NCBI GenBank assembly: GCA_017745175.1
Contig: JAGHZY010000029.1
Span: forward strand, 1 to 58,523
From: Sphingopyxis sp.
GTDB taxonomy: Bacteria > Pseudomonadota > Alphaproteobacteria > Sphingomonadales > Sphingomonadaceae
Reading direction: 5' to 3'
Length of the DNA stretch: 58,523 nt
Numbering within the stretch: position 1 is the stretch's first letter; each line of letters starts with the position of its first letter. Position numbers and translations under genes: made by a program. Below the pieces are notes generated by a model. The model did not search any database and was not told the origin of the DNA. It saw only the letters and a program-made list of their open reading frames with translations. Below, in pieces: positions 1 through 9,946 of this stretch.

Positions 1-771
1 GCCGATGCGCTCGCCGCCGCCCAGGCCGAGGGTTATGCCGAGGCCGACCCGACCTTCGACGTCGACGGCATCGACGCCGCGCACAAATTGTCGATCCTCG
101 CGGCGCTCTGCTTCGGGACGAGGCTCGACATCGGCGCGGTGACCGCGAACGGCATCCGGAACCTGATCGCCGCCGACATTCGCGAGGCCGAGGCGCTCGG
201 CCATCGCGTCCGCCTGATCGGCATGGCCGAACGCGACGCCGGCGAAAATGGCGGCGGCCTCTACCAGCATGTCCAGCCGTGCCTCGTCCCCGCCGACCAT
301 CCGCTCGCCTATGTGCCCGGCGCGCTCAACGCCGTCGTCGCCGAGGGCAATTTCGTCGGCCGCCTGTTCTTCGAGGGCGCGGGCGCGGGCGCGGGACCGA
401 CGGCGTCGGCGATCGTCGCCGACATCATCGACATCGCGCGCGACGAATATGGCCCCGCCTTCGCAATGCCCGTCGACGCGCTCGATGCCGCGCCGCCGGC
501 CGATGCCGGGGCGCGCGTCGGCAAACATTATGTCCGCCTGATCGTCGAGGACCGGATCGGCGTGCTCGCCGAGATCGCGACGGCGATGCGCGACGCAGGC
601 GTGTCGATCGAAAGCCTGATCCAGCGCGGCAGCGAGGATGACGGCGGCGTCGTGATCGTCCTTGTTACGCACGAGGGCCCCGCCAGCGCGATCCGCGCCG
701 CGCTCGATATCCTCGGCGCATCGGACCATGTCGTCGGCGCCCCGATGCACATGCCCATACTGGCGCTCTAA
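1..771 (+). CDS. hom: Homoserine dehydrogenase, C-terminal part (5' end outside window)
   Basis: NAD(P)-dependent reduction of aspartate semialdehyde to homoserine, the branch point to threonine and methionine. The reading frame is open from base 1, so only the last 256 residues are present. Near the start the motif EADPTFDVDGIDAAHK is visible; its lysine (bases 85-87) matches the conserved catalytic lysine of the family. GPTASAIVADIID follows. A C-terminal ACT regulatory domain begins at about base 528 (HYVRLIVEDRIGVLAEIATA) and implies allosteric feedback by threonine, as in other ACT-containing enzymes. Stop TAA at 769-771. hom close to glpX is a common sphingomonad arrangement; here two further genes lie between them. 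Confidence 0.95.
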   Translation, partial: ADALAAAQAEGYAEADPTFDVDGIDAAHKLSILAALCFGTRLDIGAVTANGIRNLIAADIREAEALGHRVRLIGMAERDAGENGGGLYQHVQPCLVPADHPLAYVPGALNAVVAEGNFVGRLFFEGAGAGAGPTASAIVADIIDIARDEYGPAFAMPVDALDAAPPADAGARVGKHYVRLIVEDRIGVLAEIATAMRDAGVSIESLIQRGSEDDGGVVIVLVTHEGPASAIRAALDILGASDHVVGAPMHMPILAL

Positions 772-828
772 GCCGCTTGAAATGGCGCGCGCCGCTGTTA
801 CCCCGGTGACGGGAAACGGGGGCGCATC

Positions 829-1653
829 ATGGATATCGAAATCAGGCGCGGGCTGGCAGAGGCGCGGATGCTCGCGAGCGAGCATTGGCGGCCGCTGCTC
901 GCCTATATGCTGCTGGGCGTCGTGCTGCCCTTCCTGCTCTTCGCGAGCGAGCCCGTGCTCAGCATGGACGCCATTCTTGCGCTGGCGATCGCACCCGAGG
1001 ATTTCCGGCTCACGGGGTCGATCGTCGGACCGCTCTATCTGCTGGGCATCTGCGCGACCCTGCTATGCGCGGCGATGCTCGCCCTGTGGAGCGCGACGCT
1101 CGCCGATATCCGCGAGGGCTATATCGCCGAAATCATGTACGGCATGGTCGCCGGCACCGCCTGGCTGATCGCGGGGCTCCTTTTCTATTATCTCATCGGC
1201 TTCCTGCTCGCGCTGCCCTTCCGGCTGACGGTCGGGATGGAGGTGGCGCGCGCCGAAGGCACGCCGATCGCGATCGCACGCCAGATCCTGCTGACCCTGA
1301 TCGGCGCGTGGCTCAACGCGCGCCTCTGCCTGACCGGACCGATCATGGCGGCGGGCGGCAGGCTGGAGCCGGTGACCGCGCTTGCCGAATCATGGCGCCG
1401 CACCGAACGGCCACAGTGGCGGCTGTTCGCCCTCTGCCTCGCGTTCAACATCGTCGTGGCGGCCGCGGTCGCGCTCCTCTTCCTGCTTCACGGCTATCTG
1501 ATCCTCGGCGGCGAGGAGATGCGACCGGCCGCGATGGCGATGAGCGCGGGCTGGCTGCTGTTCTGGGGCCTCTGTTTCGCCGCCGTCACGCTGGTTCCGG
1601 CGGGCCTGTATCGCGCCTCGCAGCCCGGCGGCTCGGCCGAGGCGTTTGCCTAG
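829..1653 (+). CDS. Polytopic inner-membrane protein of unknown function
   Basis: A 274-residue protein with about six hydrophobic membrane segments (around residues 25-40, 63-88, 108-130, 150-168, 203-226 and 238-262) and no recognisable catalytic motif. The soluble N-terminus is short and charged. The ATG at 829 is preceded by a GGGGG stretch seven bases upstream, which supports this start. I do not recognise the family; it resembles uncharacterised membrane proteins with repeated hydrophobic helices. It ends convergently with the next gene: both stop codons sit inside one CTAG (1650-1653), so the two genes overlap by four bases. The gene is probably real because of its length, codon pattern and clean hydrophobicity profile. 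Confidence 0.75.
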   Translation: MDIEIRRGLAEARMLASEHWRPLLAYMLLGVVLPFLLFASEPVLSMDAILALAIAPEDFRLTGSIVGPLYLLGICATLLCAAMLALWSATLADIREGYIAEIMYGMVAGTAWLIAGLLFYYLIGFLLALPFRLTVGMEVARAEGTPIAIARQILLTLIGAWLNARLCLTGPIMAAGGRLEPVTALAESWRRTERPQWRLFALCLAFNIVVAAAVALLFLLHGYLILGGEEMRPAAMAMSAGWLLFWGLCFAAVTLVPAGLYRASQPGGSAEAFA

Positions 1654-2138
1654 GGCTCTTCCTCGGGCGCCGCCGGGGTGCCCGTTTCGGGATCGGTCGC
1701 GCGCTTCGTCGCCTCGAAGAGCGCGTTATACTCGGGGCCGCGCTTCATCCGCCCGCCGATCGACATCCAGTTATAGGGCAGCTTGTCGAGCGACATCGCC
1801 TTCGCCTCGGCACGCGGCAGCTTGGGCGGTGCCTCGCGTCCCTCGCGTGCGATCGCGCGCAATTCGGGCGACAGGCGGTGGAGCTCGGTGTCGGAGGCGC
1901 ACACGTTGATCGATCCGTCGTCGGCGGGTTTGCAGCGCCGGATCGGGTCGACCATTTCCTTTGCCCGCGCCGCCGCGCTTTCGGCGTCGCGGGGCGGCGG
2001 CGGCGCGGGCGGCCCCTGCGTCTGCGCCGCGGCGGGCGCCATCGCGGTCATCGCCCCGGTCATGACGATGACACAGCTCATGGCAAAAGCGACACCGAAT
2101 CGGGCGAAGCGTTCTCGACAAGTGGCGCGGGCGACCAT
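1650..2138 (-). CDS. Exported hypothetical protein
   Basis: A 162-residue protein. The N-terminus has several arginines, then a hydrophobic stretch (residues 16-35) ending in APAAAQ, which looks like a Sec signal peptide cut near residue 39. The mature part is short and proline/alanine-rich at first, then charged. It has two cysteines (in RRCKP and NVCAS) that could form a disulfide. No known domain is recognised. A second in-frame ATG 19 codons in (MSCVIVMTGAM) would still give a signal peptide and is an alternative start. A much longer frame runs upstream on this strand through glpX, but that part is antisense shadow; the composition of this gene begins only here. Confidence 0.65.
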   Translation of the reverse strand: MVARATCRERFARFGVAFAMSCVIVMTGAMTAMAPAAAQTQGPPAPPPPRDAESAAARAKEMVDPIRRCKPADDGSINVCASDTELHRLSPELRAIAREGREAPPKLPRAEAKAMSLDKLPYNWMSIGGRMKRGPEYNALFEATKRATDPETGTPAAPEEEP

Positions 2139-2192
2139 ATGGCGCCCACCATGCCGACGCGGCGGAACAAGTAAAGACGGAGAGTGGCCGAG

Positions 2193-3161
<969 letters not shown>

Positions 3162-3204
3162 GGCGCGCGTCCGGCCGGAAATTGCCGCGCTCTTTCATCG
3201 CCAC

Positions 3205-3265
3205 CCCGGACCCGATCCGGGGTCCATGACGTCGGCGCTGCGGTGAAACCCGGATCGGGTCCGGG
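3205..3265. repeat. Dispersed inverted repeat (REP-like) between convergent genes
   Basis: Two 17-base arms, CCCGGACCCGATCCGGG (3205-3221) and CCCGGATCGGGTCCGGG (3249-3265), are exact reverse complements separated by 27 bases. The second arm continues as GATGACG, like the unit at 40175-40264. It lies between glpX and a convergent gene and could act as a transcription-stopping hairpin. The family resembles the dispersed palindromic repeats common in sphingomonad intergenic regions. Confidence 0.8.
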
Positions 3266-3335
3266 ATGACGAATGTCCGGAATTCACCGTCCGGTTCGCA
3301 CGCCACGCGGCTTGCTGCAGGTGACGGCGCTTCGC

Positions 3336-3755
3336 TCAGCCGGGTTTGGCCACCGAAAAATAGACACCGCCGGTTTGGGGATCGACCGAGAGTTTCGGTG
3401 ACCGCGCGCACGGATAGGACGCATTCATCGCCAGCATGAACAGAAGGTGCGTGGATACGTGCCGGACCTGCGGATTGTCGCGAAGATATTTGTGGAACAC
3501 CTCGCGGTTGTGTTCGTAGGTCGCGCCGGCGGGGAGGCAGTAGACGGCTTCCTCGCGCGATTTCTCCGAGTTCGGGACCGGCGCGTCGGAGACGCCCATG
3601 AAATATCCGAGGCAGACGCTGCCGTCCTTCGCGCCCGATATGACGCACTGGCTGAAATAGGACTTGCCCGACGCGAGGCTCTCGCGCGGCTGATAGGCGG
3701 CGCCGTCGGCCGGCGCGACGAACGTCAGGATCGCCAGAGCAACCAGTCGCTTCAT
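3336..3755 (-). CDS. Exported Rap1a/Tai-like domain protein
   Basis: A 139-residue protein with a short signal peptide (KRLVALAILTFVAPADGA). The mature part carries the pattern of the Rap1a/Tai family: a first cysteine (FSQCV), then SVCLGYFMGV, YCLPAGATY, HKYLRDNPQVRH and YPCARS, giving four or more cysteines likely to pair in the periplasm. Tai proteins are known as immunity partners of type VI secretion amidase effectors, but many homologues are orphan exported proteins, and no effector or secretion gene is visible here. So the domain is supported and the immunity role is not. ATG at 3755 has GGAGGG about five bases upstream; a TTG one codon earlier is less likely. Confidence 0.75.
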   Translation of the reverse strand: MKRLVALAILTFVAPADGAAYQPRESLASGKSYFSQCVISGAKDGSVCLGYFMGVSDAPVPNSEKSREEAVYCLPAGATYEHNREVFHKYLRDNPQVRHVSTHLLFMLAMNASYPCARSPKLSVDPQTGGVYFSVAKPG

Positions 3756-3854
3756 CAACCCCTCCCCCGGGGATCTGTCCCCGCCGCCTTCTACACGCGA
3801 AGGACCGGCTGCGCCACCGGACGCTGCGCACGGACTGCCGCGCGCACGGCACGG

Positions 3855-5672
3855 TCAGGCGGGCGCGGCGATCCAGCGGTCGACCTGCGCCTCCAGCACC
3901 GGCAGCGGCACCGACCCGCGTCCGAGCACGATCTCGTGGAACATCCGCTGGTCATAACGGTCGCCGAGCGCCTGTCTGGCCTTTTCGCGCAGCGCGAGAA
4001 TGCGCTGCATCCCGACCTTGTACGAGGTCGCCTGACCGGGGGTGACGAAATAGCGGCGGATCTCGGACCGGATCTTGGCCACGGGCTGCGGCGAATTGGC
4101 GGAGTAATAGGCGAACGCCTGTTCCTCGCTCCATCCCTTGGCGTGGATGCCGGTGTCGACCACCAGCCGGATCGCGCGCCAGATCTCGCGGCCCAGCCGG
4201 CCGAAATCGCTGTAGGGGTCGGTGTAGAATCCCATCTCCTTGGCGAGCCGCTCGACATAGAGCGCCCAGCCCTCGCCATAGGCGCCGTAGAAATAATTCT
4301 TCCGGAACTCGGGTGTGCCGGTCATTTCCTGCGCAAGCGCGATCTGCATGTGATGGCCGGGATGGCCCTCGTGATAGACCGTCCCCTCGATTTCGTAGAT
4401 CGGGGTCGCGCGCGTGTCGGCAAGGTGGACATAGAAGATGCCGGGCCGCGACCCGTCGAGCGCCGCCGACGAATAATGCGCCGCGCCGCCGGGTTCCTCG
4501 CGAAAGGCTTCGACGCGCTTGACGATCAGGTCGGCCTTGGGCAGCCGGCCGAACTGTTCGGGCAGCCGCGCGCGCATGCCGGCGAGATAGGCCTCGGCCT
4601 TTTCGAGATAGGCGGCGCGGCCCGCATCGTCGTTGGCGACATAGAAACGATCGTCGCTGCGCAGAAAGACGAAGAAATCCTCGAGCTTGCCCCCGAAGCC
4701 GATCTTCGCCCTGAGCGCCTCCATCTCGGCGCGGATGCGCGCGACTTCGGACAGGCCGAGGTCGTGGATTTCGGCGGCGGTCATGCCGGTGGTCGTCTGC
4801 AGCCGCAGCATCGCGTCATAATAGGCCGCGCCATCGGGCAGCGCACCGGCGCCGCGCGGTTCGGCCGCGGCCTTCGCCCGGTCCCCGGCGAGCCAGGCGC
4901 CGATCCGGGCATAGGCCGCCCCGAGCGGGCCGGTCATCGCCGCGGCGACGCGCGCGACCGCGGCGTCGGCCGCTGCCGCATCGATCGCGCCCGATTTCGC
5001 CAGCCCCGCGGCTTTCGCCTTCGCGTCGGCGTAGAGCGCCGCGTCGGCGCCCCCGTCGAACGGCGCGCCGGTGGTGAGCCGCCCGATCAGCTCGATCGAC
5101 TGGTCGTAGGCGAAGCCCGGCATGCGGATGCCTTTCGCCGCCGATGCCTTCGCGCGATCGAGATAGACGTCGAGCGTCGGCCCGAGCGCGGCGACGCGCG
5201 CGACATAGGCTTCCAGATCGGCGGGCGTGTCGACGCGGTGCTGGTTGATCAGGAAATTGGGCAGCCCGGTGTGCGGGCCGTTGCGGTCGAAGATATAATT
5301 ATGCCCGCGCCACTTCGTCGACGCCTCGGCGCGTTCGAGTTCGAGCACCCACATGTCATAGGATACCCGTGCATCCTCGCCGAGCGCCGCGCGATCGAAG
5401 CGTTTCCGCATCGCAGCGACATTCGCGCGGCGCCACGCGAGCCGCCGCGCGGCGGCGGCGTCGCTGGGGTCGGTGAAGCGGTCCTGCTGTTCCTTGCGGC
5501 CGAGGCCGGTGAGCTGCTCGGGGTCGAGCGCGAGTTCGGCCTCGAACGCCGCGTCCAGAAACTCGCCAAGCGCCGCGTCGGTTGCATCGCTCTTGCCCGC
5601 CGCGCGCGCCGCCGGCGCCACCAGTGCGCTGGTCGCCAGCGCCAATGAGAATTCCCGTCGTGATAGCCGCAC
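3855..5672 (-). CDS. DUF885 family metallopeptidase-like protein, exported
   Basis: A 605-residue DUF885 protein. These are related by fold to zinc carboxypeptidases of the M32 type and usually occur in peptide-use loci. The diagnostic motif YHEGHPGHHMQ is present near residue 434 and supplies the expected metal ligands. The N-terminus reads RLSRREFSLALATSALVAPA, a twin-arginine-like signal, so the enzyme is probably folded before export. I chose GTG at 5672 because GAAAGG lies six bases upstream; a GTG nine codons earlier (5699) is the alternative. It is the last gene of a minus-strand series starting at 11263 that includes a permease and another peptidase-like enzyme, which supports a role in peptide breakdown. 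Confidence 0.88.
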   Translation of the reverse strand: MRLSRREFSLALATSALVAPAARAAGKSDATDAALGEFLDAAFEAELALDPEQLTGLGRKEQQDRFTDPSDAAAARRLAWRRANVAAMRKRFDRAALGEDARVSYDMWVLELERAEASTKWRGHNYIFDRNGPHTGLPNFLINQHRVDTPADLEAYVARVAALGPTLDVYLDRAKASAAKGIRMPGFAYDQSIELIGRLTTGAPFDGGADAALYADAKAKAAGLAKSGAIDAAAADAAVARVAAAMTGPLGAAYARIGAWLAGDRAKAAAEPRGAGALPDGAAYYDAMLRLQTTTGMTAAEIHDLGLSEVARIRAEMEALRAKIGFGGKLEDFFVFLRSDDRFYVANDDAGRAAYLEKAEAYLAGMRARLPEQFGRLPKADLIVKRVEAFREEPGGAAHYSSAALDGSRPGIFYVHLADTRATPIYEIEGTVYHEGHPGHHMQIALAQEMTGTPEFRKNYFYGAYGEGWALYVERLAKEMGFYTDPYSDFGRLGREIWRAIRLVVDTGIHAKGWSEEQAFAYYSANSPQPVAKIRSEIRRYFVTPGQATSYKVGMQRILALREKARQALGDRYDQRMFHEIVLGRGSVPLPVLEAQVDRWIAAPA

Positions 5673-5786
5673 CGGATGCCTTTCTTCGCTTCGCTGCACC
5701 CGCGGTACCGCGATTGCCGCGCTTCGGCCAAGGCAAAAATCGGCGGCGGGCGCGCCTCGCCGCCGAAAGCGGTGAAAACCGGGATC

Positions 5787-7229
5787 CTATGCCGGCGAAC
5801 CCGGGCGGGGAGCGGTTTCGGCGCCCGCATCGGGGCCGTTCAGCCTGCTGCGACGCTGCCCGTACACCGCATAGATGCCGAAGCCGATCGCATTCCAGAC
5901 GAGGCACCACAGCAGGGTTTCGAAGGGGAGGCTGAGGAAAAGATAGAGGCAGCCGCCGATCGTTCCGAGCCCCACCAGCCAAACCGCGCGCACGCGAAAC
6001 GGCCGCGGCGCATCGGGCGCGCGGCGACGCAGGACGAGCAGGCAGGTGCCGACGGCGATGAAGGCGATCAGCGTACCGGCGTTGGCGAGCGCGGCGACCT
6101 TGCCGATCGGCAGCAGACCGGCGAGGGCCGCGACGATCGCCGCGGTCAGCAGCGTGATGCGCGTCGGGGTGCCGCGCCGCGAGATATGCGCGAGGCGCCG
6201 CGGCAGAAAGCCGTCGCGCGCCATCGCGAGGAAGATCCGGCTTTGCCCGTAGAGGAAGGCGAGCAGGACGGTCGGCAAGGCCACGACCGCGGTCGTGGCC
6301 ACGATCTGCGCGATCCCGCCCTGCCCGATCGAGCGCAGGATGAGCGCCAGCGGCTCGGGGCTGTCGGCGAAGCCGGTGAACGGCGTCGCCCCGACCGCCG
6401 TCGCGGCGACGAGCATGTAGATGAGCGTGCAGACCGCCATCGAGCCGACGATCGCGATCGGCAGGTCGCGCGCCGGGCGCTTCGTCTCTTCCGCCGCGGT
6501 CGAAATCGCGTCGAAGCCGTAGAAGGCGAAGAAGATGATCGCCGCCGCCGCCATCACCCCGCGCTGGACGCCGTCGTCGCCCACATGCGCGGCATAGCCA
6601 TAGGGCATGAAGGGAACGAGGTTCGCGGCGTCGAAATAGGGCAAGGCATAGCCGACGAAGAGCAGCAGCGTGACGATCTTCACGACCACGAGCGCGGAAT
6701 TGATGCGCGCGCTCTCGCGCGTGCCGAGCAGCAGCAGCCCCGCCACGACCGCAATGATGGCGACCGCAGGAAGATTGATCAGCCCGCCGAGTTCGGGCCC
6801 GCGCGTCAGCGCCCCGGGAAAGCCGATCCCCGTCAGGAGCGGCGAGGCATAGCCCGACCAGCCCACCGCGACCGTCGAGACGACGAGCGAATATTCGAGG
6901 ATCAGGCTCCAGCCGACGATCCATGCGAAGATCTCGCCGAGACCGGCGTAGGAATAGCTGTAGGCGCTGCCCGCCGCGGGCATCATCGCCGACAGCTCGG
7001 CATAGGCGAGCGCCGCGCAGGCGCAGACCGCGCCGGCGATGGCGAAGGAGATCAGCACCGCGGGACCCGCACGATCGACGCCAACGCCGATCAGGGTCAA
7101 TATCCCCGTCCCGATGATCGCGCCGACGCCCATCGCCATCAGCTGCGGCCACGACAGGCTCGGCGGCAGCGCGTCGGCGCGGCGTTCGCCGGCCGGCCCC
7201 ACGGGTTTGCGGCGGATCCAGTTATTCAC
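5787..7229 (-). CDS. APC-superfamily amino-acid permease
   Basis: A 480-residue inner-membrane transporter with about 12 hydrophobic segments. The first contains GVGAIIGTGILTLIGV, the substrate-binding signature of the amino acid-polyamine-organocation superfamily, and PAAGSAYSYSYAGLGE follows in helix 3. The substrate is probably a cationic or neutral amino acid (CAT/YfnA-like group), but the sequence does not decide it. I start at GTG 7229 because GGGGAG sits seven bases upstream; ATGs at 7244 and 7259 lack a good ribosome-binding site. It lies between an exported TPR protein and a DUF885 peptidase, fitting uptake of amino acids released in the periplasm. Confidence 0.9.
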   Translation of the reverse strand: MNNWIRRKPVGPAGERRADALPPSLSWPQLMAMGVGAIIGTGILTLIGVGVDRAGPAVLISFAIAGAVCACAALAYAELSAMMPAAGSAYSYSYAGLGEIFAWIVGWSLILEYSLVVSTVAVGWSGYASPLLTGIGFPGALTRGPELGGLINLPAVAIIAVVAGLLLLGTRESARINSALVVVKIVTLLLFVGYALPYFDAANLVPFMPYGYAAHVGDDGVQRGVMAAAAIIFFAFYGFDAISTAAEETKRPARDLPIAIVGSMAVCTLIYMLVAATAVGATPFTGFADSPEPLALILRSIGQGGIAQIVATTAVVALPTVLLAFLYGQSRIFLAMARDGFLPRRLAHISRRGTPTRITLLTAAIVAALAGLLPIGKVAALANAGTLIAFIAVGTCLLVLRRRAPDAPRPFRVRAVWLVGLGTIGGCLYLFLSLPFETLLWCLVWNAIGFGIYAVYGQRRSRLNGPDAGAETAPRPGSPA

Positions 7230-7303
7230 GATGCGTCTCCCCATATCCGGCCCGGTCATCCGGGTCCGCCGCTCGGCCAAATGCTTCGGTTCGATGCCTC
7301 CGT

Positions 7304-8299
7304 TCAGGGCTTTTCGTTCGGGAACAGCAGCAGCCAGTCGGCCTCCGCCTGGATGCGCGCGAAGAAGCCCCAGCTGTCGACGGCGATCGAGCGCTTCAGC
7401 CACGGCTTCGCCTTTTCGGGCTCGCCGCTCAGGATATAATAGTTGGCGAGGCTGTAGGCGGTCGACGCGGCGACCCCGTCGGCGGTCGCAAAGGCGCGGC
7501 CGCTGTCCTTGTCGCTGAAGAAGCTGTCGGCGGCGCGATTGCCCCTGAACAGCTGGATACCATCGAAATAGGTGTCCGATCCGCCCTTCGGGTGAACCTC
7601 GAACAGCGTCAGGTCATAATCGTCGAGCAGCTTCTGCGCCTCGCGAAGATTTCCGGCGCGCGCGAGCGACAGATATTCCCAATAGGTGTTCGCCGTCCGC
7701 GCCTCGATGTCGTGGGTGAAGGCCGCGGATTCGGCCGATTTGGCGAACCATTTCGCGGCATTGCCGAAATCATGCTTGCCGAAATAGGCCTGCCCGAGGT
7801 GGTAATAGAGATAATATTGCACGACATCGGGGTCGCCCGGAAAATAGTCGGGGCCCGGCTTCTCGCGTTCGAGCGGCTGGTTTTCATAGAGCTTCGCCGC
7901 CTTCAGCCCCAGTTCGATCGACTTGTCGAACTCGCGCAGCGAGAAATGGCGATGCGCGCGATGGCGGAGCAGCTTGCCCGAATTGGGGAAGCGCTTGAGC
8001 GCCTGATCGTAAACCGCCGCCGATTCCCTCGTATAGCCCTGATAGAAGAGGATGCGGCCGTACCAGGTCGCGCTGTCGACGGTCATATTGGCTTCGAACG
8101 CCGCCTTCGCATCGCGCGCGGCGCGTTCGAGCGTCTCGGTCGCCGCGACATTCGCATTGCGTGCGGGGCCGGTGACCATCCGCTCGCCGAGCAGCGACAT
8201 GCCCTGGAAGCTGCCTTCCTGCGCGGCGGCCGGAACCGGCGCGGCGACCAGCAGCAGCGCGGCCGATGCCAGCAATTTCAAATGCCTGGGGTTCATCAT
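7304..8299 (-). CDS. Exported TPR-repeat protein (paralogue of the gene at 15852)
   Basis: A 331-residue protein with a Sec signal peptide (LKLLASAALLLVAAPVPAAAQ) and tetratricopeptide-like helical repeats, for example around WYGRILFYQG, YDQALKRFP and ALKRFPNSGKLLRHRAHRH. It is homologous to the protein at 15852-16796: both have WYGR, then KFP/RFP with KL-RxRA, a double-tyrosine segment, and a YWEY/YWTY segment at similar spacing. The start ATG has GGAGAGG just upstream. It lies 28 bases from the ALDH gene and 74 from the permease, so it is very likely co-transcribed. TPR proteins are scaffolds; a periplasmic partner for the locus peptidases or receptor is a reasonable guess but is not shown. 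Confidence 0.8.
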   Translation of the reverse strand: MMNPRHLKLLASAALLLVAAPVPAAAQEGSFQGMSLLGERMVTGPARNANVAATETLERAARDAKAAFEANMTVDSATWYGRILFYQGYTRESAAVYDQALKRFPNSGKLLRHRAHRHFSLREFDKSIELGLKAAKLYENQPLEREKPGPDYFPGDPDVVQYYLYYHLGQAYFGKHDFGNAAKWFAKSAESAAFTHDIEARTANTYWEYLSLARAGNLREAQKLLDDYDLTLFEVHPKGGSDTYFDGIQLFRGNRAADSFFSDKDSGRAFATADGVAASTAYSLANYYILSGEPEKAKPWLKRSIAVDSWGFFARIQAEADWLLLFPNEKP

Positions 8300-8327
8300 C
8301 TATCCTCTCCGAACTGATCCTGTGTCT

Positions 8328-9899
8328 TCAATCGATGTCGAGATCGAACTTCACGCCCTGCGCGAGCGGCAGCGACGTCGAGTAATTCACCGTCGCGGTA
8401 ACGCGGCGCATATAATTCTTCCAGCTGTCGGAACCCGAGACGCGGCCGCCGCCCGTCACCTTCTCGCCGCCGAACGCGCCGCCGATCTCGGCGCCGCTGG
8501 TGCCGATATTGACGTTGACGATCCCGCAGTCGCTGCCCTGCGCCGACTGGAATTTCTCGGCTTCGCGGACATCGCCGGTGAAGACGCACGACGACAGCCC
8601 CTGCGGCACGCCGTTCTGGAGCGCGATCGCTTCGGCGAAATCGCTGTAGGACAGGACGTAGAGGATCGGCGCGAAGGTTTCCTCGCGCACGATTTCGCTC
8701 TGCGCGGGCATCTCGACGATCGCGGGGCGGACATAATATGCATCGGGCGCGCCCGCGACCTCGATCCGCTCGCCGCCATGGACGATGCCGCCGTCGCGGC
8801 GCGCCGCGTCGAGCGCGCGCTGCATCGCATCGAAGGCCGCCTTGTCGATCAGCGGGCCGACGTGCGTCGCATCGTCGAGCGGGCTGCCGATAGCGAGGCT
8901 GCCGACCGCCGCGATCAGCCGCTTCACGAAACCGGCGCGGATATCCTCGTGGACGATCAGACGGCGCAAGGTCGTGCAGCGCTGGCCGCAGGTGCCCGTC
9001 GCGGCAAAGATCGTGCCGCGCAGCGCGAGCCCGATGTCGGCGCTCGGCGCGACGATCGCGGCATTGTTGCCGCCGAGTTCGAGGACGGGGCGGCCGAAGC
9101 GGCGCTGGACGCGCACGCCGACGTCCTGCCCCATGCGGACGCTGCCCGTCGCGCTGACGATCGCGACGTCGGGATGGTCGGCGAGCATCGTCCCGCACGC
9201 GGCATCGCCGACCGCGACCTGTACCAGATGGTCGGGCGCGAGCTCATAGTCTGCGGCGGCCTTCTGCAGCAGCCCGGCAAAGGCGAGCGCGGTCAGCGGC
9301 GTCTTTTCGGACGGTTTCCAGATCGCGCTGTCGCCGCAGACGAGCGCGACCGTGGTGCCCCATGCCCAGACCGCGGCGGGAAAATTGAACGCCGAAATCA
9401 GCCCGAGCACGCCGAGCGGATGCCAATATTCGGTCAGCCGGTGCTCGGCGCGTTCCGAAGCGATGGTCAGGCCGAAGAGCTGGCGCGACAGGCCGACGGC
9501 ATATTCGCAGATGTCGATCACCTCCTGCACCTCGCCGCGCGCTTCGGTCAGGATCTTGCCATTCTCGATCGTCAGCAGCTGCGACAGCGCCTCCTTGTGC
9601 TCGCGCACGAGCAGGCCGTAACGCCGGACGAGCTCGCCGCGGTGCGGCGCCGGCACATCTTTCCAGGCGGCGAAGGCGTCGCGCGCCTTCGCGACCATCG
9701 CGTCCATGTCGCCGGCGCTGTCGGTACGCAGCACCGCGAGTTCCGACCCGTCGACCGGCGAAAAGACCTTGAGGTCGGCGCCCCGGCCGGCGTCGAGCGG
9801 CACGCCGATCGCGCCGAATATGTCGGTGACCGAGCGGGCGAAATCGCCGTGCGCGGCGGGATTGGCATCGGGAGAAATCATCGTGTCGAGAGCGTTCAT
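8328..9899 (-). CDS. ALDH7 (antiquitin-type) aldehyde dehydrogenase
   Basis: A 523-residue NAD(P)-dependent aldehyde dehydrogenase. FNFPAAVWAWG and WKPSEKTPL mark the cofactor fold, LELGGNNA holds the general base near residue 270, and GTCGQRCTTLRR holds the catalytic cysteine near residue 307. The C-terminus NVNIGTSGAEIGGAFGGEK and GGGRVSGSDSWKNYMRR is typical of the ALDH7/antiquitin family. Its best-known members oxidise alpha-aminoadipate semialdehyde in lysine or pipecolate breakdown. That substrate is an inference here, supported by glutaryl-CoA dehydrogenase at 18013. A much longer upstream frame overlaps the amidohydrolase; I start at the ATG at 9899, which follows a CGGA-type site. 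Confidence 0.9.
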   Translation of the reverse strand: MNALDTMISPDANPAAHGDFARSVTDIFGAIGVPLDAGRGADLKVFSPVDGSELAVLRTDSAGDMDAMVAKARDAFAAWKDVPAPHRGELVRRYGLLVREHKEALSQLLTIENGKILTEARGEVQEVIDICEYAVGLSRQLFGLTIASERAEHRLTEYWHPLGVLGLISAFNFPAAVWAWGTTVALVCGDSAIWKPSEKTPLTALAFAGLLQKAAADYELAPDHLVQVAVGDAACGTMLADHPDVAIVSATGSVRMGQDVGVRVQRRFGRPVLELGGNNAAIVAPSADIGLALRGTIFAATGTCGQRCTTLRRLIVHEDIRAGFVKRLIAAVGSLAIGSPLDDATHVGPLIDKAAFDAMQRALDAARRDGGIVHGGERIEVAGAPDAYYVRPAIVEMPAQSEIVREETFAPILYVLSYSDFAEAIALQNGVPQGLSSCVFTGDVREAEKFQSAQGSDCGIVNVNIGTSGAEIGGAFGGEKVTGGGRVSGSDSWKNYMRRVTATVNYSTSLPLAQGVKFDLDID

Positions 9900-9946
9900 C
9901 TTGTCGTCCGTTGAATGGGAAAATGCATGTTGGGGGCGGGTTGGCG

